A DNA stretch of 64,000 nt from NCBI GenBank assembly GCA_964020155.1, contig OZ026558.1, positions 195,001 through 259,000 on the forward strand, written 5' to 3'. The DNA is from Chondrilla cf. caribensis. Its lineage: Eukaryota > Porifera > Demospongiae > Chondrillida > Chondrillidae. Each line of letters opens with the position of its first letter. Position 1 is the first letter of the stretch. The translations under genes were made by a program, and so were the position numbers. This document shows positions 44,370 through 55,140 of this stretch, piece after piece. The notes below the pieces were generated by a model. It saw only the letters and a list, made by a program, of their open reading frames with translations. It did not search any database and was not told the DNA's origin.

Positions 44370-44465
<96 letters not shown>

Positions 44466-44494
44466 CATACACACACGCGCACGTGCACACACAG

Positions 44495-44567
<73 letters not shown>

Positions 44568-44614
44568 CATACACACACGCGCACGTGCACACACAGTCAC
44601 ACACACACACACAG

Positions 44615-44710
<96 letters not shown>
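44370..44710 (+). repeat. Compound (CA)n microsatellite
   Basis: About 340 bp of CA with a repeated interruption (ATGTACATACACACACGCGC then ACGTGC, twice, at 44461 and 44563) and several CAGTCAC interruptions. Confidence 0.95.
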
Positions 44711-45414
44711 TGTATCAGGATATACAGTAACATATGTACTATTATCGTATGTGTGTACGTACATATAATATGTGCATGTCCATATATGTACAGTAGTGAT
44801 GGTGTATGTACAGATAGTAGTGATATGTGTACAGATAGTAGTGATGTGTGTACTGCTAGTAGTGGTGGGTTACAATATTGCTTCACGGAATCAATTTCCA
44901 TTACAACTATATATGCACTTCGAGTAATTACAAATTACAATAATAAATTACAATTACTTAGTGCATGATTAGTATATGACGTGCATGTCCCCATGCATGG
45001 GGTGCATATATTATATACGCATATAGACCTCAGTATACTAATGTGTGTTTAATATTCATTGATCAATTTAAGCATTATTATCAACATTGAGCAGCTGATG
45101 AATACATGATTTCAAATCAGTTCTATCTATGCACTCTACAGTACAATTGCTACAGAACTACTTGTTACCTTTCCTACTGTATGAGAGTCCTACACTATAA
45201 GGCCTAAATGAAGAAATGTTCAGCTGCTGTTCGGTTTCCGAGTTGGCACTACTCTAAATCCACTGATTTCGCGGGAAAATAAAAGTCTGATTGCTGTCCA
45301 TCTCCTACCATTGTTACCGTGTTACTGCCACTGCTCTTGATTACCCATCTACCGCCAGTGCTAATTCCAGAGTATACGTACTCGGTATTCGGCAATGATG
45401 TTGTAGTGTGAGTC
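44711..45414. other. Few decayed 21-bp units, otherwise unique DNA
   Basis: Four or five degenerate units lie at 44790-44870. 44880-45240 is AT-rich and gene-free. Nothing recognisable before the short reverse array. Confidence 0.6.
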
Positions 45415-45535
45415 AGTGTACACACATCATTACCAGCTGTACACACATCACTACTAGCTGTACATACACCACTACTAGCTGTGCACACATCACTACTATC
45501 TGTACACTCATCACTACTAGCTGGAAACATACCAC
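45415..45535 (-). repeat. Short reverse 21-bp array, about 5 units
   Basis: ACACATCATTACCAGCTGTAC and following units of the same family, with worn edges. Confidence 0.9.
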
Positions 45536-45784
45536 TCCTAGGTGAGAATTAGCTGTTGTATTGCTTACTGTGACGAGTTAGAATATGCTATGAGAGCAAG
45601 CTGGAGCCTGCCAATAGTGTATACCTGCACCTACACACATGCATTCATACACTTAATTGTGAATAAGGCAATATGGCACGATGCATATAATATCGAGGCC
45701 TATAATAATTATGCCACAATTGATACACCAAATGCATGATGACTGTTACAAACAAAGCCATCTTGTTATACTGATCGTCTACAT

Positions 45785-46335
45785 ACGAAAGTTTTCCAAT
45801 TGGTGGATATAGTCAGCAATTCCGTGACCAGCAACGATAAATCCGATATGTGAGGAGTGTGGCCAGTGCACCACCAAGGCTGTGTCCAGTGATGAAGAGC
45901 TTCTTCTTTCCAAGGTAAGGCATCAGTTTGGCTTCAATTGACTTATAAACAGTATTCATTGCAGTTATGAAACCTTTGTGACCATACACCTTCTCATCTG
46001 GATTAATACGCGCTTTAACAAACCACAAATCAGTCAAGATATTCTTCCAACTTGTTTTTTTCTGTCCCACGAAACACTACAACAACAGAGGTGTCATCAC
46101 TGGCAATGAAGCCATTTGTGTCAGTACTTTGATCGTAGATTTCCATTTCGGCAACCAGATTATATTTAGGTAGCTCTTGAATAACTTCCGAGTATGGCTG
46201 ATAGGCAAGTTGGCTTAGCTGTGCATAAAGCAGAGCTTCATCTTTTTTGAAGTCGGGGCTACACTCTGGGGGTGTAACTGCAGGGGTGGTAGAGATGGTT
46301 GCTTCAATTGTGCTTGCGGCAATTTCGTTTTGCAT
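45785..46335 (-). pseudogene. Class 3 lipase, frameshifted and internally deleted
   Basis: Minus strand. The first segment (46335 to about 46060) gives FKKDEALLYAQLSQLAYQPY and VVVVFRGTE, the oxyanion-side strand of class 3 (fungal-type) lipases. A seven-A run then shifts the frame. The next frame gives WKNILTDLWFVKA, HKGFITAMNTVY and KKLFITGHSLGGALATLL, with the nucleophile elbow GHSLGG. Right after TYRI the frame should continue through the catalytic Asp region. Instead a different frame gives VAGHGIADYIHQLENF, which looks like the C-terminal end with its His. About 80-100 residues appear to be missing. No signal peptide. A TATA-like CTATATAG lies at about 46475 on the minus side. A sequencing error could explain the homopolymer shift but not the deletion. 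Confidence 0.75.
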
Positions 46336-48005
46336 GTGGGCACTAGCTGAGCTCGAATAATCAAAGATTGCCCCACATACTGCTTATTGGTGGGTCCTTC
46401 TTCTTCCTCCTTGATGTAGTTGAGTTTGGTCCTACCAGCATGTCCATTCCCCACCCACTGCCTGTCACTGTCTATATAGGCCTTTGGATCAAAGTGTACA
46501 TCACTACATAAAGAAGAGTGACGTATGATGTGAATTCACAGGTCCTCCGTGGAAGTTAACGAGGAAAGACTACGTATAACATTGTTTAGTCTGTTTTCAG
46601 TGATGTAGGATTGTGTTGAATGATAAAGTATGTTATTGTTAATTGTATGGAAAGTTATTACTCAATGTAATCTGCCTATAATGTGGTCATGTGAACATAA
46701 TGTGTACATTATACAACTTACAGTATGCAATGCAATCAATGCTGCTGCATGAAATCATTATGTCTGAGATTATATGGACTTATTCTCATATGGAAGAAGT
46801 AGGCCTGTGATAAGAAAATATTGAAATGAGAATCAGCTAGAATCCATGAATAAGTTACGTGTTATGATCTGTGTCAGCTATTGTGTGCATATACTGCCAC
46901 TGAAATCTCCCACTCTCTACTCATTACTCCCCTCATCGATAGTTGTTCGTTAATGCTAAGCTGGAGGTAAGCTCCTCTGCATATCATTATATCTGACTCC
47001 CCCACAGGCGGCGGCATTTAGAGTAGAGAAACTTACTGTATTTGATCACATCTAACTTCCGGTAGATCGAACTGATTGTATTCCTAGCTGAACTACTGAA
47101 GGTTTCTCATTACAGTAACAATCTTGGAATCCATTTTCCATAGTGTGATAACCATGTGACATTCTCCCTGATAAACACCCCGAGTGACGGGTAAATGGCG
47201 GGTGTTGACGTCTGCTCTAGATCCTTCGGGGACTCGAGGAAGGACGACGAGAACTGATGCTAACCTTGTTGTAGTCTGCTCCTTATGATTGTGCTTAGAC
47301 CGCAGTATGTTAAAACAGATTTTCAACTACCTTTACCATAACCGTTTGAAGGCACCCATCCCAGTCTGGCGTAGCCGGCCTTTGCCCTCCATTTTTGTTA
47401 GGCCAGAGGAATGGGCCTGGCTACGCCAGACTACACCCTCCCACATTTGTCTGGTGTCCCGAATTACCACGTGTTGTGTGTTATTTAGCTGCTGAAAGCA
47501 GTGTACACTTGGTCCAGTTAATCCTTATGTCCCCTGTGCATGGATACTGGTGGTAGGATGTTGTATACATTTGAAGGCTATTCCAATGCAAAATGTGTGA
47601 TGTAGTGTGTCTCTTATTTGGTGTTGAGGATTACAGTATTCTAGTATTTTGTCACCTTTGTGTGTTGTGTGATTTTATTGTACATAATTCAATCTTTATT
47701 GTTTTGTCACCATGCAATGGATCCTTTGTATGGGATCCAACAACTACAACTATTGATACCCACTACAAATGACCAATTTCCTGTTTTACCTTTCTATAGG
47801 TGATATTAAAGACAGAAAAATGGCCATTGTCGAACTCGCCACAACAAAATCACAAAATATTTCACTGCTTGAATATGTATTGGTCTCAAATTGGTATTAA
47901 CTGAATCTTTGGTCAGAAGTGATTACAATGCTCAAAATGCAGAAATTGACTTGTTTGGAGATGAGGACTGTCGGATTCCCCAAACAATCACATCAGTATG
48001 TAGCA
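46336..48005. other. Intergenic, duplicated tail pieces and module copy 7
   Basis: 47110-47300 is a module copy (CATTTTCC, altered E-box CATGTGACATT, GGTAAATGGCGGG, GTTGACGTCTGC). 47500-47830 matches VPS16 tail text (GTAGTGTGTCTCTTATTTGG, ATGGATCCTTTGTATGGGAT). 47360-47440 contains TCTGGCGTAGCCGGCC and its near reverse complement TGGCTACGCCAGACT. 47889-48000 has a short open frame (LTESLVRSDYNAQNAEIDL) that I do not recognise. No gene supported. Confidence 0.6.
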
Positions 48006-48008
48006 TAA

Positions 48009-48009
<1 letters not shown>

Positions 48010-48072
<63 letters not shown>

Positions 48073-48076
48073 TGAG

Positions 48077-48158
<82 letters not shown>
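48010..48158 (+). repeat. (GT)n microsatellite at the left edge of VPS16 copy C
   Basis: Corresponds to intron 4 of copy A. Homology with VPS16 begins within or just after this tract, so the duplication breakpoint lies in the microsatellite. Confidence 0.9.
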
Positions 48159-48160
<2 letters not shown>

Positions 48161-48779
48161 CATATATATGTGTGTCTACATGTGTGTTTACACACATATA
48201 ATTTCATGTGTAATTGAATCTTCATCATGATGGTCACATGTCAGTATATGCTGTAATGTTTATTCCCAGCTCTTCAGAGGAGACCACTATAGAGAACCAA
48301 ATCCCCTTCCTAGTGGACCTGGGGGAGTTTGACAATGCTTTGGATCTAGCTACCATCAGTGGAGATCCACATCTGAGTGAGTGGGGTCGAGGGTCAAAGG
48401 TTATAGTTCACTTTTGGGCATAGAGATGGGGACTTCAGCTATTGTTTGTATTTCTCTGGTTGTGGTGTTGTGCACTGGTCTTGATGTATTCACTTGTTAA
48501 GATGTTTTATAATCTGTTGTTAGTACCCACATACATGTGTAGCTGTTGTTTGTTTTTATTTGTCTACGTATGATGTTGTTATTATTTACTTATGTTGTTG
48601 TTCCCACTCCCCTCCCCCAGTCTTGGGAGTCCTGGCTGACCTGAGGAGGAAGAAGGCTGCCGATCTCCCTTACAAGCTGTACACAAGACCAGAAGCTGAT
48701 GCTCTTTACAAGAAGGTTGGTTAGACCCTCGGATGGTGTGTGTGTTTGATGTCAGCATATGTTGAACTACATTGTGCAT

Positions 48780-49010
48780 GTACTGTGACCAGTGTGTGTG
48801 TACCAGTACATACCAGTGTATGTATGAGTATCTGTGTTTACCAGTTTGTACCAGTGTGTACCAGTGTGTACCAGTGTACGTATATGTACCTGTGTTTACC
48901 AGTTTGTACCGGTGTGTACCAGTGTGTACCAGTGCATACCAGTGTGTACCAGTGTGTACCAGTTTGTACCAGTGTATACCAGAGTCGACCAATGCGCACC
49001 AGTGTGTATC
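48780..49010 (+). repeat. 10-bp tandem repeat in copy C intron 6
   Basis: About 20 imperfect units of GTGTACCAGT. Copy A has only two or three at 18160-18185, so the tract grew after the duplication or contracted in copy A. Confidence 0.85.
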
Positions 49011-49195
49011 CCATGGTTGTATTCTCCTCCTCTCCTGCTCTACACTCTCTCTCAGTACATGGCTGATGATGTCATTGGTGCTATTGTACGCCAAGCCAAG
49101 AAGGGCGGGGCAGGTGGGAGTGGCGCTAGATACAATGAAACTGAAGCTCAACATCCGTTTGATGACTACTACCTGGCAAGCTACTCTCCATCCCT

Positions 49196-49236
<41 letters not shown>

Positions 49237-49810
49237 ACTTGTTTTTGTGTGTCACATGTAGTCAGTCATAATCATATTCATAGTCATGTCCCTCTCCACA
49301 GAATCACGAGGAGAAGGTGAAGATGGTGCTGAAGGCTAAAGTGGCCTACAACATGGACGATACCCCCAGTAGGTTCCACGAACAGGTCAGTCATGTTTGG
49401 TGGAAGGTGTGCAGTCTTGAGCCATCTGTATGTGGTGAGGGTGGTGTTTTCAAACTTATGTTACTTCAAACAGATCATAGTCTCTTCATGTTCGCTGGTT
49501 GTGTGTTGGTTAGTTGATGTATGTGTACATGGTAGTAACCAATGTATTTGTATATCCTCCATCTTGACAGGCCATCAGAGAGAGGAGTGACCTACTAACC
49601 TTTCAAGAGAGAGAAGGAACGAAGAAGAACCTCAACATTTATGGACTGTCGCTGTTTGATACACTAGTGGAGGTGATACTGCTAGCGTGTGTGGGACACA
49701 CCATATGTACAATACACGCATGTCAAACATGTACATATGCACTTAACCAAAACATATGCAAAATTAAACATGCTAACAAGTATGCATGCACACACATGCA
49801 CACACATATG

Positions 49811-49812
<2 letters not shown>

Positions 49813-49871
<59 letters not shown>

Positions 49872-49875
49872 ACAC
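49813..49875 (+). repeat. (CA)n in copy C intron 9
   Basis: Shorter equivalent of 19361-19623, next to the acceptor CTTGTGCAG. Confidence 0.9.
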
Positions 49876-50274
49876 GCGTGCACACACACGTGCACGCACA
49901 CACACACACACGTAACACAAATCACATCTCATCTGGTAACATCTTCCCTTGTGCAGCTGTTCCAAGATAACGAGAGCTCATTGGCTGATAAACTAGCAAA
50001 ACAATTCAAAGTCTCAGACAAACTGTAAGTCCAAATCCTCCTCCAAGGGCTTATGGTGTGAGTGTTTGTTCAGGTGTTAGTATCTATGTCGTAATCACTC
50101 TGAGATGGAGTGAACTGTGGATTTGTTCGCTGATTATGATGATGTCATGATGATGGTTTGTGATGTACATAGCTACTGGCAGGCAAAGGTGATGGCTCTC
50201 AGCGATGATGCTAGATGGATGGATTTGGAAAGATTTAGTAAATCTAAGAAGCCTCCACCAATAGGATTTGAGGT

Positions 50275-50277
50275 TTG

Positions 50278-50350
<73 letters not shown>
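50275..50350 (+). repeat. (GT)n in copy C intron 11
   Basis: Nearly pure GT following the donor GTTTGTACT; copy A has a shorter interrupted tract at 20008-20045. Confidence 0.9.
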
Positions 50351-50772
50351 GTGTGACATGAACACAATGGGATGTCCTTCCCAATATCCAATGGTGCACT
50401 GTTCACAGTTCTAGTCCTGATTTGACAATCCCTCCAGTCACATACACTCACTTTACACACACCGTATGGTACACATTGTCAACATGATCTTGAGTGTTGT
50501 AATCGGTGAGAATTAGCTGTTAGTTTGCTGTGATGAGTTGGAGTATTGCTATGAGAGCAAGCTAGAGTCTGTCAATAGTGTACCTGCACCTACACACATG
50601 TCATACAGTATGTCATGTATGTATGGACATATAGATTGATTGTGATCCTCTTTCTTCTTCAATTGCAGCCATTTGTTGATGCTTGCTTGTCCAAGAAGAA
50701 TGTGACCGAAGCAGAGCGATATGCTGAGAGAGCTCCTATTGAAGGAAAGTGGAAGCTGTATTTGAAACTAGG

Positions 50773-50773
50773 G

Positions 50774-50849
<76 letters not shown>

Positions 50850-50875
50850 TGGGTGTGGGTGTGGGTGGGTGTGCA
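50773..50875 (+). repeat. (GT)n in copy C intron 12
   Basis: Begins at the donor GTTAGTGTG and ends in GTGGGTGTGGGTGTG. Confidence 0.9.
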
Positions 50876-51081
50876 TGCACATAATATATTCATTACTATG
50901 TTAGTTCAGTACTGACCACACCCCCTGCCCCTCCCCCTCCAGTAACCCAAAGAAGGCAATAGATTTTGCCTTCCAAGCTAAAGACAGTAATGGTCTGATC
51001 AGAATAATGGACAGACATCCCGATGATATGGAGTTGAAGAACATGGTGGAGAGTTATCTCCAGAGGCTGGGGGGGAGATGA

Positions 51082-52680
51082 GGAGGGTGGGGAGTAACCA
51101 TGACAACCATAGTAGAGGGTTGCATGATCCAGCATGTAATGGACTATTATTTGTACATGTTTTGTGTGGAGCAATGTGCAGTAGCTGTTATGTGTGCTAC
51201 AGGTAAGCAATAATTATATTTGAATTTGTTGTGTTTGCATGTGTATCATTGACGATTGTTATGTTAGAATGGATAATCATTTCATATGACATCTCACATA
51301 CAATGGTTACACTGTGTTTGTGAGCACATTTGCAGTTCATTTCTGTAATGTCCAAAACTGCAGAATGGTAGGGATAACTCTATAAGATGTGGAATTTAAA
51401 GTGAAGAAACTTACTGTACTTTGATCACATCTAGCTTCAGGTAGTTTGAGCTCATTGAACTCATTTGAGTGAAGGTAGGTTAAGCTTATAACAATTCTAA
51501 AATGAATGGACTGCTGAAGGTAACTTATGACAGTAACAAACCATAGATAGTATAGTAAGAGAGAGGGACTATGCAACTATGAACCAACTTGGAAGCCATT
51601 TTTCACAGTGTGATAACCACGTGACATCCTCCCTGGTGAACACTGGCGGGTAAAGACGTCTGCCCATGGCCACTGCTTCAGAGCTACGTAGATCCTTCGA
51701 AGACTCGAAGCAAGAAGACAATAAGTGATGCTAACGTTGTTGTAGTCCGTTTCCTATGATTGTACTTGGACCGCTGTGTTCACGTTCGGCACATTATCCC
51801 GGTGTCCCGAATCTTCCCGTGTCACCTCATCTCTCTGTAAGTTTCAGTTCAACTGGTATAGTTTGCTTGATTACTTTGTGTGTTGTCGGTTCTTTAGCTG
51901 CTTTGAAAGTAGTATACTCTTAGTCCAGTTTAAACTATGATCCCCTGTCTACGAATACTGGTTGTAGGATGGTGATAATGTGTAACTTTGAAGCCGGCTG
52001 TTATTATTCCATTTAAATGCTGAACATGTGAATACTGATGTAGTGTGTCTCTTATTTGGTGTCGAGGATTGCAGTATTATAGTATTTTGTCACCTCACCT
52101 GTGTGTGTTGATATGTAATTTAATTACCCTCCAGTGTTTTGTCACCATTACATACATACCAGTAACATTGTACTATACTATAGATAATGCTGTTTGATGT
52201 GATTGACCTTAGAAAGGCTACACAGGGAATGGATCCTTTGTATGGGATACAAGGGCCATTGATACTCACTACAAGTGACCAATTTCCTGTGTTTCCATCC
52301 TAAAGGTGATATCAAACAACATGCATCCAGTTGAGCCACTCTCTGACCTTTCACATGTTACGTAGCATACATAGGATATGCATCCCTGTTGGTAGAATGT
52401 CATTTGCTGTAACAATAAATGAGGATGCATGTTGTGAAACGATTTTTTTGGCGTACCTAGGCATCCATCATAATATGTTAAAATTGAGCAATGACCAGAT
52501 CATTGGTATCTATGACTGTTCTTATGCTATCTTCACGTACATATGTATTGTTGTCAAGGAAACTGCATGGGTGCATGTTGTCCCATGTCACACCTATGTG
52601 TGTCATCTGCATGTGATCTATATTAAATAGCACCTCCAATAGTTTGGTACTGACCACACCTCCTGCCCCTCCCCCTCCAG
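51082..52680. other. VPS16 downstream tail of copy C, with module copy 8
   Basis: Shorter version of 20808-23483. Module at 51585-51845: GGAAGCCATTTTTC, CACGTGAC (51618-51625), GGCGGGTAAAGACGTC (YY1-like and CRE sites fused by a deletion). A large part of the tail present at 22130-23330 is missing. No gene. Confidence 0.75.
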
Positions 52681-52819
52681 TAAACCAAAGAAGGCAATAG
52701 ATTTTACCTTTCAAGCTAAAGACAGTAATGGTCTGATCAGAATAATGGACAGACATCCCGATGATATGGAGTTGAAGAACATGGTGGAGAGCTATCTCCA
52801 GAGACTGGGGGGGAGATGA
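52681..52819 (+). pseudogene. Duplicated last exon of VPS16 (behind copy C)
   Basis: Full-length exon 13 copy, open to the usual TGA. One change converts TTTGCC to TTTACC. No upstream exon of its own. Confidence 0.9.
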
Positions 52820-53161
52820 GGAGGGTGGGGAGTAACCATGACAATCATAGTAATGATAAGGAGGACTATATATGTACTCCAGCATGTAAAGGATCATTTT
52901 CCTGAACATGATTAATTACTGTGTCAACTTGACAAGTGTGTGTCAGATAATTGGGGCAACAGTAAACGGCTCTAACCTAGGTGAGAGCACCAAATTAGTA
53001 GGCCTTACCCCAGGTGGAGTCAACTGATTCATTACCCACTCACACACACAAACAAGCAATTGGGCATTATCTGATCTGTTACATTGTCTGTACAGCTGAT
53101 GTGTATTATAATATATGTACGTATATGCACATATGTATGTAAATATATACGTATGTATATA

Positions 53162-53195
<34 letters not shown>

Positions 53196-53670
53196 TGTAC
53201 TAGTTGTACATACACCACTACTAGCTGTACACACACCACTACTAGCTGTAAACACATCACTACAAGCTGTACGCACACCACAACTAGCTGTATACACACC
53301 ACTACAAGTTATACACACACCACAACCTTATCTCACCTGGACACGAACACCAATTTTACCTTTAAAGTCTCAGCTCTGGGAAACACACACACAAAGTGGA
53401 ATGTGTTCATCGGAATCCTACACATTGTCATGCCACTGCAATAACATATTAGTTGCAAATATGCGTAGGTTCATAAGCCAGATACAATGTTTCATGTTGT
53501 TCAGTAACCATGTTACTGGTACTGGAACTGTGTAATACCATATTGTGTTAAAGAAATGCATCAAGTGTATCAAATATGGTTACTTTGAAGAGACATTATA
53601 TAGCAGTGAGACTTATGACCAGAATTCCATGAAAGAGCTATAATTTTTGTGCTTCACTTTGTAAGGTTTT
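52820..53670. other. Intergenic with a few reverse 21-bp units
   Basis: 53163-53195 is a short (GT)n, followed by six worn reverse units to 53330. 53340-53640 matches 59210-59470 in reverse complement. No gene. Confidence 0.65.
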
Positions 53671-53960
53671 GGCTTCACCCCTAGCTGTACACACATAACT
53701 ACTAGCCGTATACACATCTCTACTAGCTGTACACACATCACTACTAGCTGTACACACATAACTACTAGCCGTATACACATCTCTACTAGCTGTACACACA
53801 TAACTACTAGCCGTATACACATCACTACTAGCTGTACACACATCACTACTAGCTGTACACACATCACTACTAGCTGTACACACACCACTACTAGCTGTAC
53901 ACACACCAGTACTAGCTGTACACACATCACTACTAGCTGTACACACATCACTACTAGCTC
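53671..53960 (-). repeat. Reverse 21-bp array, about 13 units
   Basis: Contains the rare GCCGTATACACATC variant three times in alternation with ACATCTCTACTAGC. Confidence 0.94.
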
Positions 53961-54039
53961 ACTTTATTTGGCTTATGTGTAGTTGCATCTAATATGGTAT
54001 TGAAGTGTCCTGATAATCTGCAGCATTCTGATTAAGCAC

Positions 54040-54119
54040 AATGATGATATGGAGCTGAAGAACTTGGTGGAGAACTATCTCCAGAGACTGGGGGGAGATG
54101 AGGAGTGTGGGGAGTAACC
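54040..54119 (+). pseudogene. VPS16 exon 13 remnant (3' end only)
   Basis: GATGATATGGAGCTGAAGAAC to CTCCAGAGACTGGGGGG. The G-run is one base shorter than in copies A and C, so the frame continues as GDEECGE before TAA. Confidence 0.85.
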
Positions 54120-54365
54120 ATGACAACAATAGTAATGATAACCATTGCATACCATTGTACTGTACTGTACATAATACTGTTTTATGTGATGGACCCTTAG
54201 AAAGGCTACACAGGGAATGGATCCTTTGTTTGGGATACAAGGGCCATTGATACTCACTGCAAATGGCCAATTTCCTGTTGGTGATATTAAAGACTGTATT
54301 GTTCATTCACTTGCTGACCTTTTACAGATTATAGCTAATTAATAGAGTTGTAACCTCCGGGCACC

Positions 54366-54438
<73 letters not shown>

Positions 54439-54757
54439 CGTGAACACAATGGGATGTCCTTCCCAATATCCAATGGTGCACTGTGCAGTTCTAGTTCTGA
54501 TTTGACAATTCCTCCACTCACTCCAGTCACATACACTCACTTTACACACACCGTATGGTACACATTGCCTACATCATCTTGAGTGTAGCATTGGGTGAGA
54601 ATTAGCTGTTAGTTTGCTGTGATGAGTTGGAGTATTGCTATGAGAGCAAGCTAGAGTCTGTCAATAGTGTACCTGCACCTACACACATGTCATACAGTAT
54701 GTTATGTATGTATGGACATATAGATTGATTGCGATCCTCTTTCTTCTTCAATTGCAG
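54120..54757. other. Tail and intron 11 sequence with a (GT)n tract
   Basis: 54130-54350 repeats tail text (AGGCTACACAGGGAATGGATCC). (GT)n lies at 54369-54437. 54440-54757 is VPS16 intron 11 leading into exon 12 of copy D. Confidence 0.75.
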
Positions 54758-54862
54758 CCATTTGTTGATGCTTGCTTGTCCAAAAAGAATGTACCTGAAG
54801 CAGAGCGATATGCCGAGAGAGCTCCTATTGAAGGTAAGTGTAAGCTGTATTTGAAACTAGAG

Positions 54863-54906
<44 letters not shown>

Positions 54907-55140
54907 TGTGTGTGTGTGCATGCACATAATATATTCATTACTATGTTAGTTTAGTAATGACCACACCTCCTGCCCCTCCCCCTCCAGTAACCCAAAGAAG
55001 GCAATAGATTTTGCCTTTCAAGCTAAAGACAGTAATGGTCTGATCAGAATAATGGACAGACATCCTGATGATATGGAGCTGAAAAACATGGTGGAGAGCA
55101 ATCTCCAGAGACTGGGGGGAGATGAGGAGGGTGGGGAGTA
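54758..55140 (+). pseudogene. VPS16: VPS16 copy D: exons 12 and 13 only
   Basis: Exon 12 is 54758-54861 and exon 13 starts at 54988. Exon 12 has GAAGGTAAGTGTAAG, which replaces GGAAAGTGGAAG and creates a perfect internal splice donor (GTAAGT). Exon 13 has a six-G run, so the C-terminus reads LGGDEEGGE before TAA at about 55141 rather than LGGR-stop. Confidence 0.88.

Larger units (their letters stand above)
48270..51081 (+). pseudogene. VPS16: VPS16 copy C: exons 5-13, 5'-truncated
   Basis: Exons: 48270-48376, 48621-48715, 49056-49196, 49302-49385, 49571-49672, 49957-50024, 50173-50272, 50669-50772, 50943-51081. All except the first match copy A in length. The first has lost two bases (CTCTTCAGAGG for CTCTTGTCAGAGG) and is frameshifted, and exons 1-4 are absent. 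Exons 6-13 still encode the same ~278 residues (YMADDVIGAIVRQ to LQRLGGR) without a stop, and introns are also very similar, so intactness may only mean a recent origin. It could be expressed only as a short C-terminal fragment or a chimera. Confidence 0.85.

Noticed and set aside
46215..46454. Upstream lipase start at 46454 (MGNGHAGRTK...)
   Set aside because: It is in a different frame from the lipase segment and reads lipase DNA out of frame.
47889..48005. Short frame LTESLVRSDYNAQNAEIDLFGDEDC as an exon
   Set aside because: It runs straight into the (GT)n tract, has no convincing acceptor, and I do not recognise it.
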